The position numbers and the translations under genes were made by a program. Below are positions 46,986 through 59,141 of a stretch of 64,000 bases of DNA, piece after piece; the first letter of the stretch is position 1; the number at the start of each line of letters is the position of its first letter. Under the pieces are notes generated by a model, which worked only from the letters and a program-made list of their open reading frames with translations, was not told where the DNA came from and did no database searches. The DNA comes from Okapia johnstoni (Eukaryota; Chordata; Mammalia; Artiodactyla; Giraffidae): assembly GCA_024291935.2 (NCBI GenBank), contig CM044315.1, positions 72,832,385-72,896,384 of the forward strand. The letters run 5' to 3'.

Positions 46986-47639
46986 AAGGGGGATGTTTTA
47001 AGAACACAAAAATCTCACTGGCAAGTTAGTAACCCAGGGCCAGAAAAAGGACAGCTGGGCATCATGGGGACAAGAATTTTGAAGCCATTTTCTGAAGCTG
47101 TCATTTCTACTTCACTCATTCTTCATTCCGTATCATTCTTACCAGATCCCACTGCTTGCTCATGACCCAACATTAGTGTTTAGTGCTATCCTACTTGACC
47201 TTTCATATTCCATTATTTCTGACTCAGTCTTTTTTAAAGTACAAAATCCTTAGAAATAAATAGATTGACAGAATTTAACCTATGGGGTTGGATCTTGGAT
47301 CATGTTCTAACCTTGGTCTGACCATCTATGACTTCAGTGGAGTCACCCTGAAAACATGGCTACTTGGGTTTAAGCAGGATCTGTGGATGTAAAATAATTT
47401 CAGAAAGGGTATGAACTGGGCTTGGGTTAACAATCTTGTTCAGAAAAACGTAATGATGGGATGAATATCCTCTTTTTCTGTGACACTTAAACAGAATCTG
47501 CAGTATTTATCTGGTCCATGATGATATTTTATTTTTTCTCTTTCTTATTTTTTAAAGTATGGTAACATATTTACAGGAGACTTAGAAAATACACAACAAA
47601 GTTACATATGGTTACACTATGAAAATTATTTTTTAAGTA
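46986..47639. other. No gene seen
   Basis: Unassigned sequence left of an L1 ORF2 relic. Confidence 0.4.
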
Positions 47640-48270
47640 GATAAATTAAGATTTTTAATTGGAGTTTTAATATCAAACTCTCAAAAATTAAAAGACAGAA
47701 AAGTAGGATACAGCAGAAATGAAAAGCATCATGAACCAATTCAGCATAATTAAGATTTATACAGTTTTCACACAACAATAGGATACAATACAAGTTCTAT
47801 TCAAGTTTCCATAAAGTAGGAGACACTGGAACATACCTAGGAACATAGAACAAGGTACAAAAATTTCAAGGTCTAAAGATATTGAAATTATACAGAGTCT
47901 GTACTCTTTATCACTGTGGAATTATGTTAGAAATCAACATCAAAAGATATTTGAAAATAACCCATATATTTTGAAGTGCAATGTGACATTTACCAACAGA
48001 GATATCTGGCTTAGCCAGTGACAGCCTCAAGAAAATTAGAAGACTGAAAAAAACAGAGGGTGATTGCAGAGAAGAAAGCATTTAAGTGAGAAATTAACAT
48101 CAAAGATACTTTAAAAACCCCATGTATTTGGAAATCAAATGTCCACTTTTAAAGGATGGGTGTATCTAAGAAGCCATAACAAGGAAAATTAGAAAAAATT
48201 CGTAACAGAATAAAAATGAAAAGAGAATTTACCAGAATTTGCTGGATGCAGTTGAAGCTGCTTGATCTTT
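47640..48270 (+). mobile_element. L1 ORF2 fragment, internally duplicated or rearranged
   Basis: Decayed L1 endonuclease/RT junction text (GAAATCAACATCAAAAGATA at about 47930; GAAATTAACATCAAAGATAC at about 48091; TTTGCTGGATGCAGTTGAAG near 48238). Two versions of the same segment stand about 160 bp apart. Heavily mutated. Confidence 0.65.
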
Positions 48271-48484
48271 TATTTTTTGTTCACTATTATTCTAACTTAA
48301 CTAAGTACCATGGAGGCAGGGATTGGCTCCTATCCATCCTTGACCCTTCAAAACTTATATCCAAGGGCTCTCGACACTGTGCCCTGGAACAACTTGATGC
48401 TGAGGTGAACAGTTTTGTGATAGCATACACTTACCTACTGTTGGCTGACCTCTTAAGAGTACTGAGAGGCATGCTGACAGTTTG
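48271..48484. other. No gene seen
   Basis: Unassigned sequence between two LINE relics. Confidence 0.4.
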
Positions 48485-48671
48485 ATTTTTGTGTGTGGGG
48501 TAAGATATACACAATATAAAATTTACCATTTTAACCACTTTTGAGTATACATTTTCAGTGGCATTAAGTATATTCATGTACTGCAACCACTACTATCCAT
48601 CTCTAGAACTTTTTCATCATCTTGAACTGAAACTCTGTACTCACTAATCAGTAACTCCCCATTTCCTGTAG

Positions 48672-48890
48672 GGTTTCCCAGGTGGAGCTAGTGGTAAAGA
48701 ACCTGCCTGCCAATGCAGGAGACGTAAGAGACACGGGTTCAATCTTTGAGTTGGGAAGATCCCCTAAAGAAGGGCAAGGCAACCCATTCCAGTATTCTTG
48801 CCTAGAGAATCCCATGGACAGAGGAACGTGGCAGGCTACAGTCCATAGGATCACACAGAGCTGGACACAACTGAAGTGACTTAGCACAGA
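48672..48890 (+). mobile_element. Bov-tA SINE inside L1
   Basis: GGTTTCCCAGGTGGAGCTAG, CCTGCCTGCCAATGCAGGAG and GAATCCCATGGACAGAGGAA. Ends at GAAGTGACTTAGCACAGACA. Confidence 0.92.
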
Positions 48891-49276
48891 CACACCCCTC
48901 TTCCACCTCATCCCAACCGTTAGTAATCACTGTTCAGTCTCTATAAATTTGACTATTCTGAGACAACTTACACAAATGTAATCTATAATATCTGTAGTTT
49001 GTGTCTGCTTTATTTCACTAAACATGTTTTCTAGGTTCATCTTTTTTAACACATATCAAAATCAGATTCTTTTTTTAAGGCTTGATAAAATTCTATTGTA
49101 TGTATAGACATTCTGTTGATTCCTTCTTCTGTTGATAAGACATTTGTATTGTCTCTACTTTTTTGGCTATTGTAAACAACACTGCTATGAACATAGCTCT
49201 ATAAATATGTTTGAGTCTCTGCATCTCATATTTGGGACATACACCTAGAAGGGGAATTGCTGGACCATTTGGTATG

Positions 49277-50939
49277 CAATTTTTTGAAGAGATAAAGGAC
49301 AGAAATGGTATGGACCTAACCGAAGCAGAAGATATTAAGAAGAGGTGGCAAGAATACACAGAAGAACTGTACAAAAAAGATCTTCATGACCCAGATAATC
49401 ACGATGGTGTGATCACTCACCTAGAGCCAGACATCCTGGAGTGTGAAGTCAAGCGGGCCTTAGGAAGCATCACTACGAACAAAGCTAGTGGAGGTGATGG
49501 AATTCCAGTTGAGCTATTTCAAATCCTCAAAGGTGATGCTGTGGAAGTGCTGCATTCGATATGTCAGCAAATCTGGAAAACTCAGCAGTGGCCACAGGAC
49601 TGGAAAAGGTCAGTTTTCGTTTCAATGCCAAAGAAAGGCAATGCCAAAGAATGCTCAAACTACCGCACAATTGCACTCATCTCACACGCTAGTAAAGTAA
49701 TGCTCAAAATTCTCCAAGCCAGGCTTCAGCAATACGTGAATCGTGAACTTCCAGATGTTCAAGCTGGTTTTAGAAAAGGCAGAGGAACCAGAGATCAAAT
49801 TGCCAACATCTGCTGGATCATCGAAAAAGCAAGAGAGTTCCAGAAAAACATCTATTTCTGCTTTATTGACTATGCCAAAGCCTTTGACTGTGTGGATCAC
49901 AATAAACTGGAAAATTCTGAGAGATGGGAATACCAGACCATCTGACCTGTCTCTTGAGAAACCTGTATGCAGGTCAGGAAGCAACAGTTAGAACTGGACA
50001 TGGAACAACAGACTGGTTCCAAATAGGAAAAGGAGTACGTCAAGGCTGTATATTGTCACCCTGCTTATTTAACTTATATGCAGAGTACATCATGAGAAAC
50101 GCTGGGCTGGAGGAAGCACAAGCTGGAATCAAGATTGCTGGGAGAAATATCAATAACCTCAGATATGCAGATGACACCACCCTTATGGCAGAAAGTGAAG
50201 AAGAACTAAAGAGCCTCTTGATGAAAGTGAAAGTGGAGAGTGAAAAAGTTGGCTTCAAGCTCAACGTTCAGAAAACTAAGATCATGGCATCTGGTCCCAT
50301 CACTTCATGGCAAATAGATGGGGAAACAGTGGAAACAGTGGCAGACTTCATTTTTTTGGGCTCCAAAATCACTGCAGATGGTGATTGCAGCCATGAAATT
50401 AAAAGACGCTTACTCCTTGGAAGGAAGGTTATGACCAACCTAGATAGCATATTTAAAAGCAGAGACATTACTTTGCCAACAAAGGTCCATCTAGTCAAGG
50501 CTATGGTTTTTCCAGTGGTCATGTATGGATGTGAGTTGGACGGTGAAGAAAGCTGAGCGCTGCAGAATTGATGCTTTTGAACTGTGGTGTTGGAGAAGAC
50601 TCTTGAGAGTCCCTTGGACTGCAAGGAGATCCAAACAGTCCATCCTAAAGGAGAGCAGTCCTGGGTGTTCATTGGAAGGACTGATGTTGAAGCTAAAACT
50701 CCAATACTTTGACCACCTCATGCGAAGAGTTGACTCATTGGAAAAGACCCTAATGCTGGGTAGGATTGGGGGCAGGAGAAGGGGACGACAGAGGATGAGA
50801 TGGTTGGATGGCATCACTGACTCGATGGACATGGGTTTGGGTAAACTCAGGGAGTTGGTGATGGACAGGGAGGCCTGGCGTGCTGCGATTCATGGGGTTG
50901 CAAAGAGTCAGTCACGACCCAGCGACTGAACTAAACTGA
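49277..50939 (+). mobile_element. BovB LINE, best-preserved copy (RT and C-terminus)
   Basis: The frame 49211-49945 carries the RT N-terminal half (EAEDIKKRWQEYTEELYKKD, KASGGDGIPVELFQILKG, FIDYAKAFDCVDHNKL). A small deletion at about 49908 shifts the frame, and 49924-50556 continues with GVRQGCILSPCLFNLYAEYI, YADD (about 50164-50175) and FIFLGSKITADGDC. A second shift at about 50533 leads to the C-terminal frame ending at 50929. It is 5'-truncated within the linker between endonuclease and RT, and inserted in an antisense L1. Not autonomous. Confidence 0.96.
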
Positions 50940-51388
50940 TATTGTCTTCCTCAATGGCTGCACCATTTTACATTACCACCACCAATGCACAAGGGTTCCA
51001 ATTTCTCCACATCCTTGCCAACATTTAATAATCATCATAACAGGTGTGAAGTGATAGCTAATTGTGGTTTTGATTTGCATTTCCCTAATGAATAATGACA
51101 TTGAACATCTTTTCAGTTTATTGGCTATTTGCACATCTTCTTTGGAGAAATGTCTATGCAAACCTTTTGCTCATTTTTCAACTAGGCTGATTTTTTGTTC
51201 AGTTGGTATTGTACATATTAATCCCTTACCAGATATTTGATTTTCAAATATTATCTCCCAGTCTGTGGGCTGCTTTTTCATTCTTTTGTAATATAATTTG
51301 ATACACAAATTTTTAATTTTGATGTAGTTCAATTTACTTATTTTTTACCTTTTTGTCTGTGCTTTTTTAGTTAACTTTTGGCTACGGT

Positions 51389-51593
51389 TTAAGTGAAGTC
51401 GTTCAGTCATGTCTAACTATTAGTGATCCCATGAACTGCAGGCTGCCAGGCTCCTCTGCCCATGGGATTTTCTAGGCAAGAATACTGGAGTGGGTTGCCA
51501 TTTCCTACTCCAGGGGATCTTACTGACCCACAGATTGAACCCGGGGCTCCTGCACTGCAGGCAGACTCTTAACCGTCTGAGCCACCTATGGTG
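51389..51593 (-). mobile_element. Bov-tA SINE
   Basis: GTCGTTCAGTCATGTCTAAC, GCCCATGGGATTTTCTAGGC and GACTCTTAACCGTCTGAGCC. Confidence 0.9.
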
Positions 51594-51639
51594 TTAAGTA
51601 ACGGTATAACTTCATTCTTTTGCATTGTTGCTTATCTAT

Positions 51640-51818
51640 TTTAGGTATAATTGCAACACAAGGGCTCAATGGTTGTGGCTCTCAGGCCCTAGAACACAGT
51701 AGTTGTGGCCTGTGGACTTATTCTACGGCATGTGGGATATGCTTGGACCAGGGACTGAATCAGTGTCTCCTGCGTTGGCAGGCAGATTCTTTACCATTAA
51801 GCCGCCAGGGAAGTCCTG
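51640..51818 (-). mobile_element. CHR-2A SINE, diverged
   Basis: GGTTGTGGCTCTCAGGCCCT, CGGCATGTGGGATATGCTTG, GGCAGATTCTTTACCATTAA and GCCAGGGAAGTCC. Confidence 0.82.
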
Positions 51819-52330
51819 TGTCCATTAATCTCATACTCCTAATTTGACCCTCCCCCAACTCCCCTCTGGTAATGTTTGTCTTCCATGTCCATGAGACTAT
51901 CTATTTTGTATATAGATTCACTTGTATTATTTTTAAGATTCCATACATAAGTGATGTAATATAGTATGTCTTTCTCTGACTTATTTCACTAAGCATATTC
52001 TTGAGGCCCATCCATGTTGCTGCAAATGACATTTCATTCTTTTTTATGACTAATATTCCATTGTATATGTATCACATCTTCTTAACCCAATCATCTGCTG
52101 ATGGGCACTTGGGTTTCTTCCATGTCTTGGCTATTGTAAATAGTGCTGCTATGACCACTGGGGTATATATTATCTTTTTAAATTAGTTTCTTTGTTCTTC
52201 TTCAAATATATTCCAGGAGTGGAGTTGCTGGATCATATGGTAGTTAGAACAGTTTTTTTAAAGAACTGCCATACTGTTTTCCACAGGATTACACCAATTT
52301 ACATCTCCACCGAAAGGTATAATTAATTTT
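51819..52330 (-). mobile_element. Second L1 3' region in antisense
   Basis: CATACATAAGTGATGTAATA, CTGATGGGCACTTGGGTTTC, GGAGTTGCTGGATCATATGG and CCATACTGTTTTCCACAGGA. It repeats the same part of L1 already seen at 49150-50990, so it is a separate insertion. Confidence 0.85.
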
Positions 52331-52334
52331 TCTA

Positions 52335-52489
52335 TTTAAAAAAATTTATTTGGCTGCACCTGGTCTTCTTTTCCACATGCAGGTTCTTTAGTTGTGGCGT
52401 GTAGGATCTAGTTTCCTGATCAGGGTTTGAACCCAGGTCCCCTGCATTGGGAGCATGGACTGCTAGCCACCAGACATCCAGGGAAGTCC
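52335..52489 (-). mobile_element. CHR-2 SINE
   Basis: AATTTATTTGGCTGCACCTG, TTTCCTGATCAGGGTTTGAA, GCTAGCCACCAGACATCCAG and GGAAGTCC. Confidence 0.88.
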
Positions 52490-53245
52490 TGAGTTTTTCT
52501 ATTTCTGCAAAAAACTTCATTGGGGTTTTGATAGGGATTGCACTGACTCAGTAGATCTCTCTGGGTAGTATTTACACCTTAACAATATGTCTTCCAATCC
52601 ATGAATCCATGAGAGTCTGTTGGACTGCAAGGAGATCAACCCAGTCACTCCTAAAGGAAATCAACCTTGAATACTCATTAGAAGGACTGATACTGAAGCT
52701 GAAGCTCCAATACTTTGGCCACCTGATGCGAAGAGTCAACTCATTCACAAAGACCTTGATGCTGGGAAAGACTGAGGACAGGAGAAGGGGGCAACAGAGG
52801 ATGAGATGGTTAGATGGCATCACTGACTCAATGGACATGAATTTGAGCAAACTCCAGGAGACAGTGAAGGACAGCGAAGCCTGGCATCATACTGCATTCC
52901 ATGGGGTTGCAAAGAGTTGGACACGATTTGAGAGACTGAACAACAATCTATGAAAACGATACGTCAGTTTGTTTTATGTCCTAATTTCTCAGCAATGTTT
53001 TGTAGTTTTCAGTGTACAAGTCTTTTGCCTTCTTGGTAAAGGTTATTTCTAAGTATTTTGTTCTTTTTTGATCTTGTTGTGAAGAGAATTACTTTCTTAA
53101 TCTACTTTTTAGACTGTTCATTGTCAGTGTGTAGAAATGCAACTAATTTTTGTTTGTTGATTTTGTATCCTGAAGCTTTCCTGAATTTATTTATTAGTTC
53201 TTTTTTGTGGGCTAGTTTGATTTTTTAGACACATTAAAAAAGTGT
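52490..53245 (-). mobile_element. L1 ORF2 antisense, split by a BovB
   Basis: CATTGGGGTTTTGATAGGGA before the BovB, and AATGTTTTGTAGTTTTCAGT, GTATCCTGAAGCTTTCCTGA after it. Both are antisense ORF2 text, probably the same L1 as at 51819-52330. Confidence 0.8.
52601..52942 (+). mobile_element. BovB LINE 3' fragment inside L1
   Basis: GTTGGACTGCAAGGAGATCA, CCAATACTTTGGCCACCTGA and GGTTGCAAAGAGTTGGACAC, to CTGAACAACAA. AATCCATGAA on the left and AATCTATGAA on the right are a plausible worn target duplication. Confidence 0.9.
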
Positions 53246-56200
53246 TACTGCAGGATAAACTCATCACTACCTCGTTCAAGTTTATACTTTTCTTTGATAA
53301 GGTATCCCTAAAAGGAGGCAAATCTTTGAGAAGAAACACCAGTGCTAAGGAAATCAACATAGGCAACCTAAGAATTTTGGCCCAAATACCACGACCAAAG
53401 ATCCTGTCCCAGGTATGCAGAATATCCAACTATTAAGTTTGTAAAAGTCAACTCCTGAATATATACAAAAACTACGAATCCTACTTGTAAATAAAACCTC
53501 TCAAACTTACTGAGTAATCCTTAAGGTTTGACTTGCAGGCTAATATTGAGTGATATTTAATGATTTCTTCCAAGAGGCCACATATACATACTTTTCATTT
53601 CAATAAGCATTGAGTGATGTGGGGTGATATTTAGAATTTAAACCCTGGAATTTGATAGCTCTAGATTAGAATTCTGGTTCTCTCACCAATTAGTTGTGTT
53701 GGTACTTCTCTACACCATTTTTGTTCTGCTTTAGACCATAACATCCACCCCACTGAGAGCGAGAGTGTGAGAGTTAAATGAGATAGCTCTGGCTTCAATA
53801 AGTGTTGGTTATTATGACTGCAAGTAGACTACATGTTGTCACTATGCAAGATATTGGGAATAAAGATGTATGACACAGCATCTGCCATCAAGGTGCTCAC
53901 AATCTAGATGGGAGAAGTATGAAGAAAATAAATCTCAATATTATATACTACAGTAAAAACGTGCAAAGGAGTGAAAGTTTGAAACAAAGTGGTATGTTGG
54001 TCACAAATATAAGGGTGTCATGCTCAGATATGAAATTTAGGTTATAAAGGATGATTGGAGCAAGTGACTCATAAGCAAGCCCAATAGGAGGCTATGATAA
54101 TCTAGGCAAACTCTGTGTGGCAGAGCAATACAGCTTGAACAGGAGGGTGGCAGTGTAGGATGGGGCCTTGCTGTGCCTAGAACCATAAGCTCCTTTCTGC
54201 CATGGCTTGGAAGATAACACACTTTATAATAATCTTTCATCTTCACCTTAATCATTTAGAGGGTTCTAAGGAACCCTGTTTGACTCAGGGACCATTTACA
54301 GGGGAGGAGACAAGCTCAGAGAGCAAGGCCATCATTATACTAATATGGGGCACTAGTTACATTATACTCTATGAAAATGGCAACCACTGGAACACAAATA
54401 TGAATGGTGACCCCTAGAGCTGTGCATACAGCAGCCTTATTGAAAAGATAACATACATAACATAGTAGGCAAAGGAACTGACCTCCATGTAAAAACCTGT
54501 GCATCTTCTACTATCCCATATTATCGATATGTCTTTATCATAATATTTTATTTGTGGATATATATCACACTTAGGATTAAACACTGAATTGAAACAAAGA
54601 AACAAATCAAACACATCCCAATGTGGGTTTTCACAAGAACCTGGTAGGCTTATTAAAATTAATTTAATGGAATCCCATAAACACTAGTTACTTAACAACA
54701 AATCAAGATGCTTGATGTATTCTTAAACCATTACTTAACAGGAAAAATAGGGGTAAAACAAATATAAGGTTTCAATTATTTACTTTGGGCTTCCCCAAAA
54801 CAGACAAAATAAGGACCTTTATAAAAACTGAAAGGACTAACCACAAAAACCAAGATTATCAATCAACTCTCTGCAGCTATTTCTTGAATTATCCCAAAAT
54901 TTTAAGGAGAATTTCCCCAGAAAATTCTTCTATAGTTATCTTGGCAATAAACACATAAACTTAGTAAAAAGTAAATGCTGAGTAACTACTTCATATATTT
55001 AAAAAAAACTATATAATTCATATTTATGCCAAGAACACTACAATTTACAGAAGTTTCATCAACATTCTTACCTATACCTACTCACTCTGAAGGCAGGAAC
55101 ATTTCTTTGGGTTGAGTCAGGATCTCAGTATGCTTTGTCCAGGAAAAGTGAAGGTATGAAAATATAAAACAAAAAAGAATATTGGCTCATTACACACAAG
55201 AGAGGCCAGCCATTAAGAATTGTTGTCAACAGGATGAAAGGAAATACTGAGGAGAGCTCCTCTGGGTGAGTAGTTAAAATATGATCAAAATGTAAAAGAG
55301 GAAATATATATACACAAAAAACTTCTATGGGTATTGATACAAAGACATCTCTGAAAAGATGATAAAACACCTACTTGAGGATTTTCAGAAATGAGATTCA
55401 CAGAACTATAGTAACATAAGAAATACTGATTCAGAAACATCTCATTTGACTGCTGATGAATTTCAAAGTTGTTAGGTTAGGGAACCTGCCCAAGGTCATA
55501 TGGTTAATGCCACAGTTTAGACTAGGACCTAATTCTCCTGAACTCCAAATGAGACCTCCCCACCCCCCAACCATTTGCTATACTACCCATCTCTTCTGTG
55601 TTCTTAACCACTTGAAGTCCCTTTAACTCTCTTTGCCCCCACAATGTATCCCTTAGGGAAAGTCAAAAGAACAGTCTTCTGGACTACGGAGACCATGTAG
55701 ACCTGTTGATCTAACAATGTAGGAAGCAGTATATAAAAAAAATGACTAGATTGCAATTCATTTTGGGGTGAGGAGCAGAGAGGAAATACAAAAGGAGGAA
55801 ATTCTGTAGACAACAAAAAGAGAAGCACAAGAGGAAGTATTATCCTCTTTTGTTATTTTATTACTGTTATTTTATTTTGTACTTAAGTCCATATATTATA
55901 TAAAACATAACAGGAAAAACCAACAAATGTATAAAATAAACTGAGGTGTCTGGATGGAAAAAAACACAAGAGCTTTGCCTTCGTGTCTATAGATCTCTTG
56001 ATAAGTTGTTGGTCTTGCACTAGAGATATCAAATAAAGATATCTAGCTTGAAACAAGATTTGATATGCTGCAAGGTTAAGTCATAGTTTGATGATGGGTC
56101 ATGACAGATTTTCTAAATCTTATTCTTAAATATTGGCTCTAACAAATGCTGATATAACAAAGTACAAGCTTTTATCATCAGACAGCAAGAGGGAAGCTTC

Positions 56201-56999
56201 AGTGAATGAATGCAACTTACCTCCAAGTCCTCTGAAAGGAGGTGAAAAAATAAATACTGTGTTTTACCAGTATTCCCCCAAAGCATTACCTAAGCATGCA
56301 GGAGGATGCTGTGAGCAGCTACAATAGTAAGATCCAATCCAGAGGTAGGTTCAAGGCCAAGAGTAGAGGAATGGTTGAAGAAGTCCTCCTGGGGCCAGTA
56401 CCATTTCACAGAATGCCCATTTGTGCTGGGGAATGAGTCTATGGCCTATTTTTTCTGATTCGAAAGGACATTCATTTTTGCACCTGCTATTAAGAACAGC
56501 TAGAACACAGGATAAGGCTGGCATAAAATTATTTAGCAAGCACATGCTAGCTATTCCAGTTTGAAATCTACCAAACCGTAAAATCAAAAAAATTAAAAAG
56601 TTGAAGACGGAGCTGTTGTTCCTCAAAGATGAAGAAACCATCTTAGAAAAAGAGGGATTAGGCACTCACTTAACTCTATACGGAGAACATCCTTCTCAAG
56701 CTAGATGGAAGATGAGGAAGAGCATTGCTACAGGCTGACCAGGCCATTTGGAGACCGAGAGGAGAGGAAACAAGACATTCAGGAAGAAAGCTAGTAGAAG
56801 AAATTCTTCTGGGTCTAACTAGGTAAGTGAATCTAAGGCAACTGCACCAAAGATATGCTACCCATCATGCCAGCCTGTAGCTGGTGGCAAAATATCTCAA
56901 GACATTTTAAGCCCAGAAAAATGTATGAGAAATACGTTAACCAAGCAAATTAAAACCAAAACGTCCAAGGGTAAAAATCTCCTCAGATTTGAAATCCAA
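53246..56999. other. No gene; flank or distal 3' UTR of BTF3L4
   Basis: MIR plus at about 53640-53820, L2-like at about 53835-54000 (GGTGCTCACAATCTAGATGG), MIR minus at about 55470-55555 (CCTGCCCAAGGTCATATGGT). Otherwise unique. Minus-strand AATAAA hexamers near 55855-55880 could end a long BTF3L4 3' UTR. No coding frame supported. Confidence 0.5.
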
Positions 57000-57450
57000 G
57001 ACCCTCACTTTTTATTAATTCTGTGCATCATTAGAAAAAAATAAAAAGTAACAAATGTAAAGATTTGTTTTATTTCTACTGGGGTAAGGAAAAGGATAAA
57101 TAAAACTGTTTTCCAATTTGCTCTCCACTGTATACACACAAACCCACACACACATACACACATCTAAAATACCCCAACAAAAAACAAAAAAACCAAGAAT
57201 CAAAAACCAAAAGACCCTCAAACTGCACAAACACTTCATATTTTGACCAAAAGAATAGATCCTGGGAGGAAGTGCAAAATGCAAAATTAAATGACCAAAA
57301 AATGCTGAACAAACAGCATTATTAATATACAAAATATTTATATTACTGAACTAGTAACAGTTGATGTTCTCCGTGTCTGTAAAACTTTGGAACCACATAG
57401 CTGATTTGTTAAATCTAGTCCATGCCAGCTTCCAAAAATCAGAAAAGATC
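57000..57450 (-). other. BTF3L4: Probable BTF3L4 3' UTR (proximal part)
   Basis: Non-coding sequence follows the stop on the minus strand. Minus-strand AATAAA hexamers lie at 57069-57074 and 57011-57016, so a short 3' UTR of about 400 bases is possible. Further hexamers near 55855-55880 would allow a UTR of about 1.6 kb. The real cleavage site cannot be fixed from sequence alone. Confidence 0.5.
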
Positions 57451-57497
57451 TTAGTTAGCTTCATTCTTTGATGCCTCATCAAAATTTTCTACGAGAT
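57451..57497 (-). CDS. BTF3L4: BTF3L4 last coding exon and stop
   Basis: The acceptor is a T-run followed by CAG at 57500-57498. The exon completes codon 144 (Asp) and reads [14 protein letters not shown], then TAA at 57453-57451. The 3' UTR continues leftward from 57450. Confidence 0.94.
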
Positions 57498-59141
57498 CTG
57501 AAAAAAAAAAGTGTGAGTTAAACATACCAAAAAAAAAGTAAATGCAATCCCTATCTTCTGGCTCAACAAATACTGCTACCAGAATTAGCCTGAAAAGACA
57601 CAGGACAAGAGGTGGAAATGAATTGGTGGCATTTCACTAATAATGCTTCAATTTCTGCTTAAAATAGAAACCTTAAGGGAATATTAGTCCTTTTTTGCCT
57701 AAGCAAACTACTAAGGTGAACAGCATTTTTGTATGTCAATCATAATTCCTACAGAAACGCTGTAATGTAAATTTATAATCACAATGATTCCAATTTAATA
57801 AAGGCATATTCTAACTCAGTAAATGCAGCAGAGCTTTGTGTGACAATTTCTGATTCCACATTCTAAATGGGAGGGTTTTTTCATTAGACTGTATGTGCAT
57901 CATTATGAATCCATTTAAATTCACAAGCTCACCATCGACAAAAAACTGAAAAATTATCACAATGAATTAAATGAGATAAACAGGATGCTAAAAGTCTTAA
58001 AACTAAAGAAAGGTCACTTACCTGGAACATCATCCTCCTCCTCATCAATGTCTTCTGGTTTTGGGGTTTTGCTATCCAGCACTACAAAAAGTTTACTTTA
58101 AAATCAGTCACTGAGAACAAAGACCTTTATGGAACACTTACAATGTTTATCTTTTTCACCTGTCTATATAGTTTATAGAAACAAATCTTACATAGCTGTT
58201 CAGGAGAAGCTAAATATTGTCTAATCAAAATGCCATATTTTCTATTTAATACAAAAATTAATAGAAGTTTAACTTTTTTAGATATACACTAAATATGGTT
58301 GGCAATCTCAATGTGTAGTGAAGGTACAACATGCAAGATGGAATAATTTAGGTAAGTTTAAATAAAGACGTTATAGTTAAATTTAATCTCCAAATTCCAT
58401 ATTCCTCAAATAAAAAAATCAACATTCAAGATTTTTTTCTATCTCATTTGGCATAAAAGTATCGAGCTTTGTAGAATGAACACTGAAATAAAAGGCTCTG
58501 ATTTTTAGGAATGACAAGACAAATTTAAAACCAGGACTATCTTGGACATTCAGAACTTACAGTTGCTGCATTTGTAGTATAATCAACAATATTAAATGAA
58601 AATCTAGTTCCGTGATATCACTATCTTCTTGTTATTAGTCAGAAGTAAATACCCAATCAACTATTTATAAAATGTAGCCTGCAGATCCTGGTACTTTCCT
58701 TTTAGGTAATTATGTCCCAACTCTCTATATTACTACCAAATGTATCCGAATAGTCTATAGACTACACTGCATTAATCATTAAAGGAACAAACTCAAAAAT
58801 TTATGAAGCATACAAGTAATGTTATAAAACTAAAATTTATGAACAGGCAAATCCTTCCAGCATGAAATAGATACCTTTAAATCATTAGGTTTTTTAAGTA
58901 AGATGAGAAGGGAAAGAGGCATTAAACTGAAATACTCACCTTGCCGAGGGAACTGTTCAGCTAACTTTCTAAGACTTGTTAAGCTGTCAGCACCAAGCTG
59001 ACTTAATATTCCAGGAAGCATTTCTGTGATTGGTTTGGCTTCTGCATGGCCGGTAATTGCAAAGGTGTTGGCAGAAAGGGAAGCTTGGACTTTGGGATTG
59101 TTGAAATGAATAACTGTCCCATCATCTTTAATCATGTTCAC
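57451..59141 (-). CDS. BTF3L4: BTF3L4, last three coding exons (partial gene; 5' exons not in view)
   Basis: Joined minus-strand exons 59141-58940, 58081-58022 and 57497-57451 encode the C-terminal 102 residues of basic transcription factor 3-like 4, a paralogue of BTF3 (beta subunit of the nascent polypeptide-associated complex, which binds ribosomes and shields emerging chains in the cytosol). The first exon reads [18 protein letters not shown] onward through the NAC fold, and the acidic tail ends in [15 protein letters not shown] and TAA. The forms [16 protein letters not shown] and AEQFPRQ separate it from BTF3 itself. Phases agree (202, 60 and 47 coding bases), and the count fits residues 57-158 of the 158-residue family protein as I remember it. 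Introns of 858 and 524 bp have GT-AG ends, so this is the genuine gene and not a processed copy. The exons for residues 1-56 were not found between 59142 and 64000 and are probably beyond the window. Confidence 0.95.
58022..58081 (-). CDS. BTF3L4: BTF3L4 penultimate coding exon (acidic linker)
   Basis: This 60-base exon encodes the acidic linker [18 protein letters not shown]. Codon 124 (Val) is split at its start and codon 144 (Asp) at its end. The acceptor is TTTTTGTAG and the donor is GTAAGTGA, which begins at 58021. Confidence 0.93.
58940..59141 (-). CDS. BTF3L4: BTF3L4 exon with the central NAC domain
   Basis: This 202-base exon carries residues V57 to Q123 plus the first base of codon 124. 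The acceptor ends TACAG just above 59141, and the donor GTGAGT starts at 58939. It covers most of the beta-barrel NAC domain ([19 protein letters not shown]) and the following helical stretch ([20 protein letters not shown]). No stop or frameshift is seen. Confidence 0.95.

Larger units (their letters stand above)
48485..51385 (-). mobile_element. Old L1 in antisense, split by a Bov-tA and a BovB
   Basis: Antisense L1 3' text reads in order: TATAAAATTTACCATTTTAA (48516), TTGGCTATTGTAAACAACAC (49163), GAATTGCTGGACCATTTGGT (49254), then past the BovB insert AATGGCTGCACCATTTTACA (50953), AGGGTTCCAATTTCTCCACA (50992) and TCCCAGTCTGTGGGCTGCTT (51256). Interrupted at 48672-48890 and 49277-50939. 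Confidence 0.85.

Noticed and set aside
49211..50929. Functional autonomous BovB
   Set aside because: The endonuclease domain is missing and at least two frameshifts split the RT and C-terminal frames.
53242..53436. Possible exon ending at CCCAG/GTATGC
   Set aside because: Short, next to L1 debris, with no convincing acceptor and no recognisable protein.
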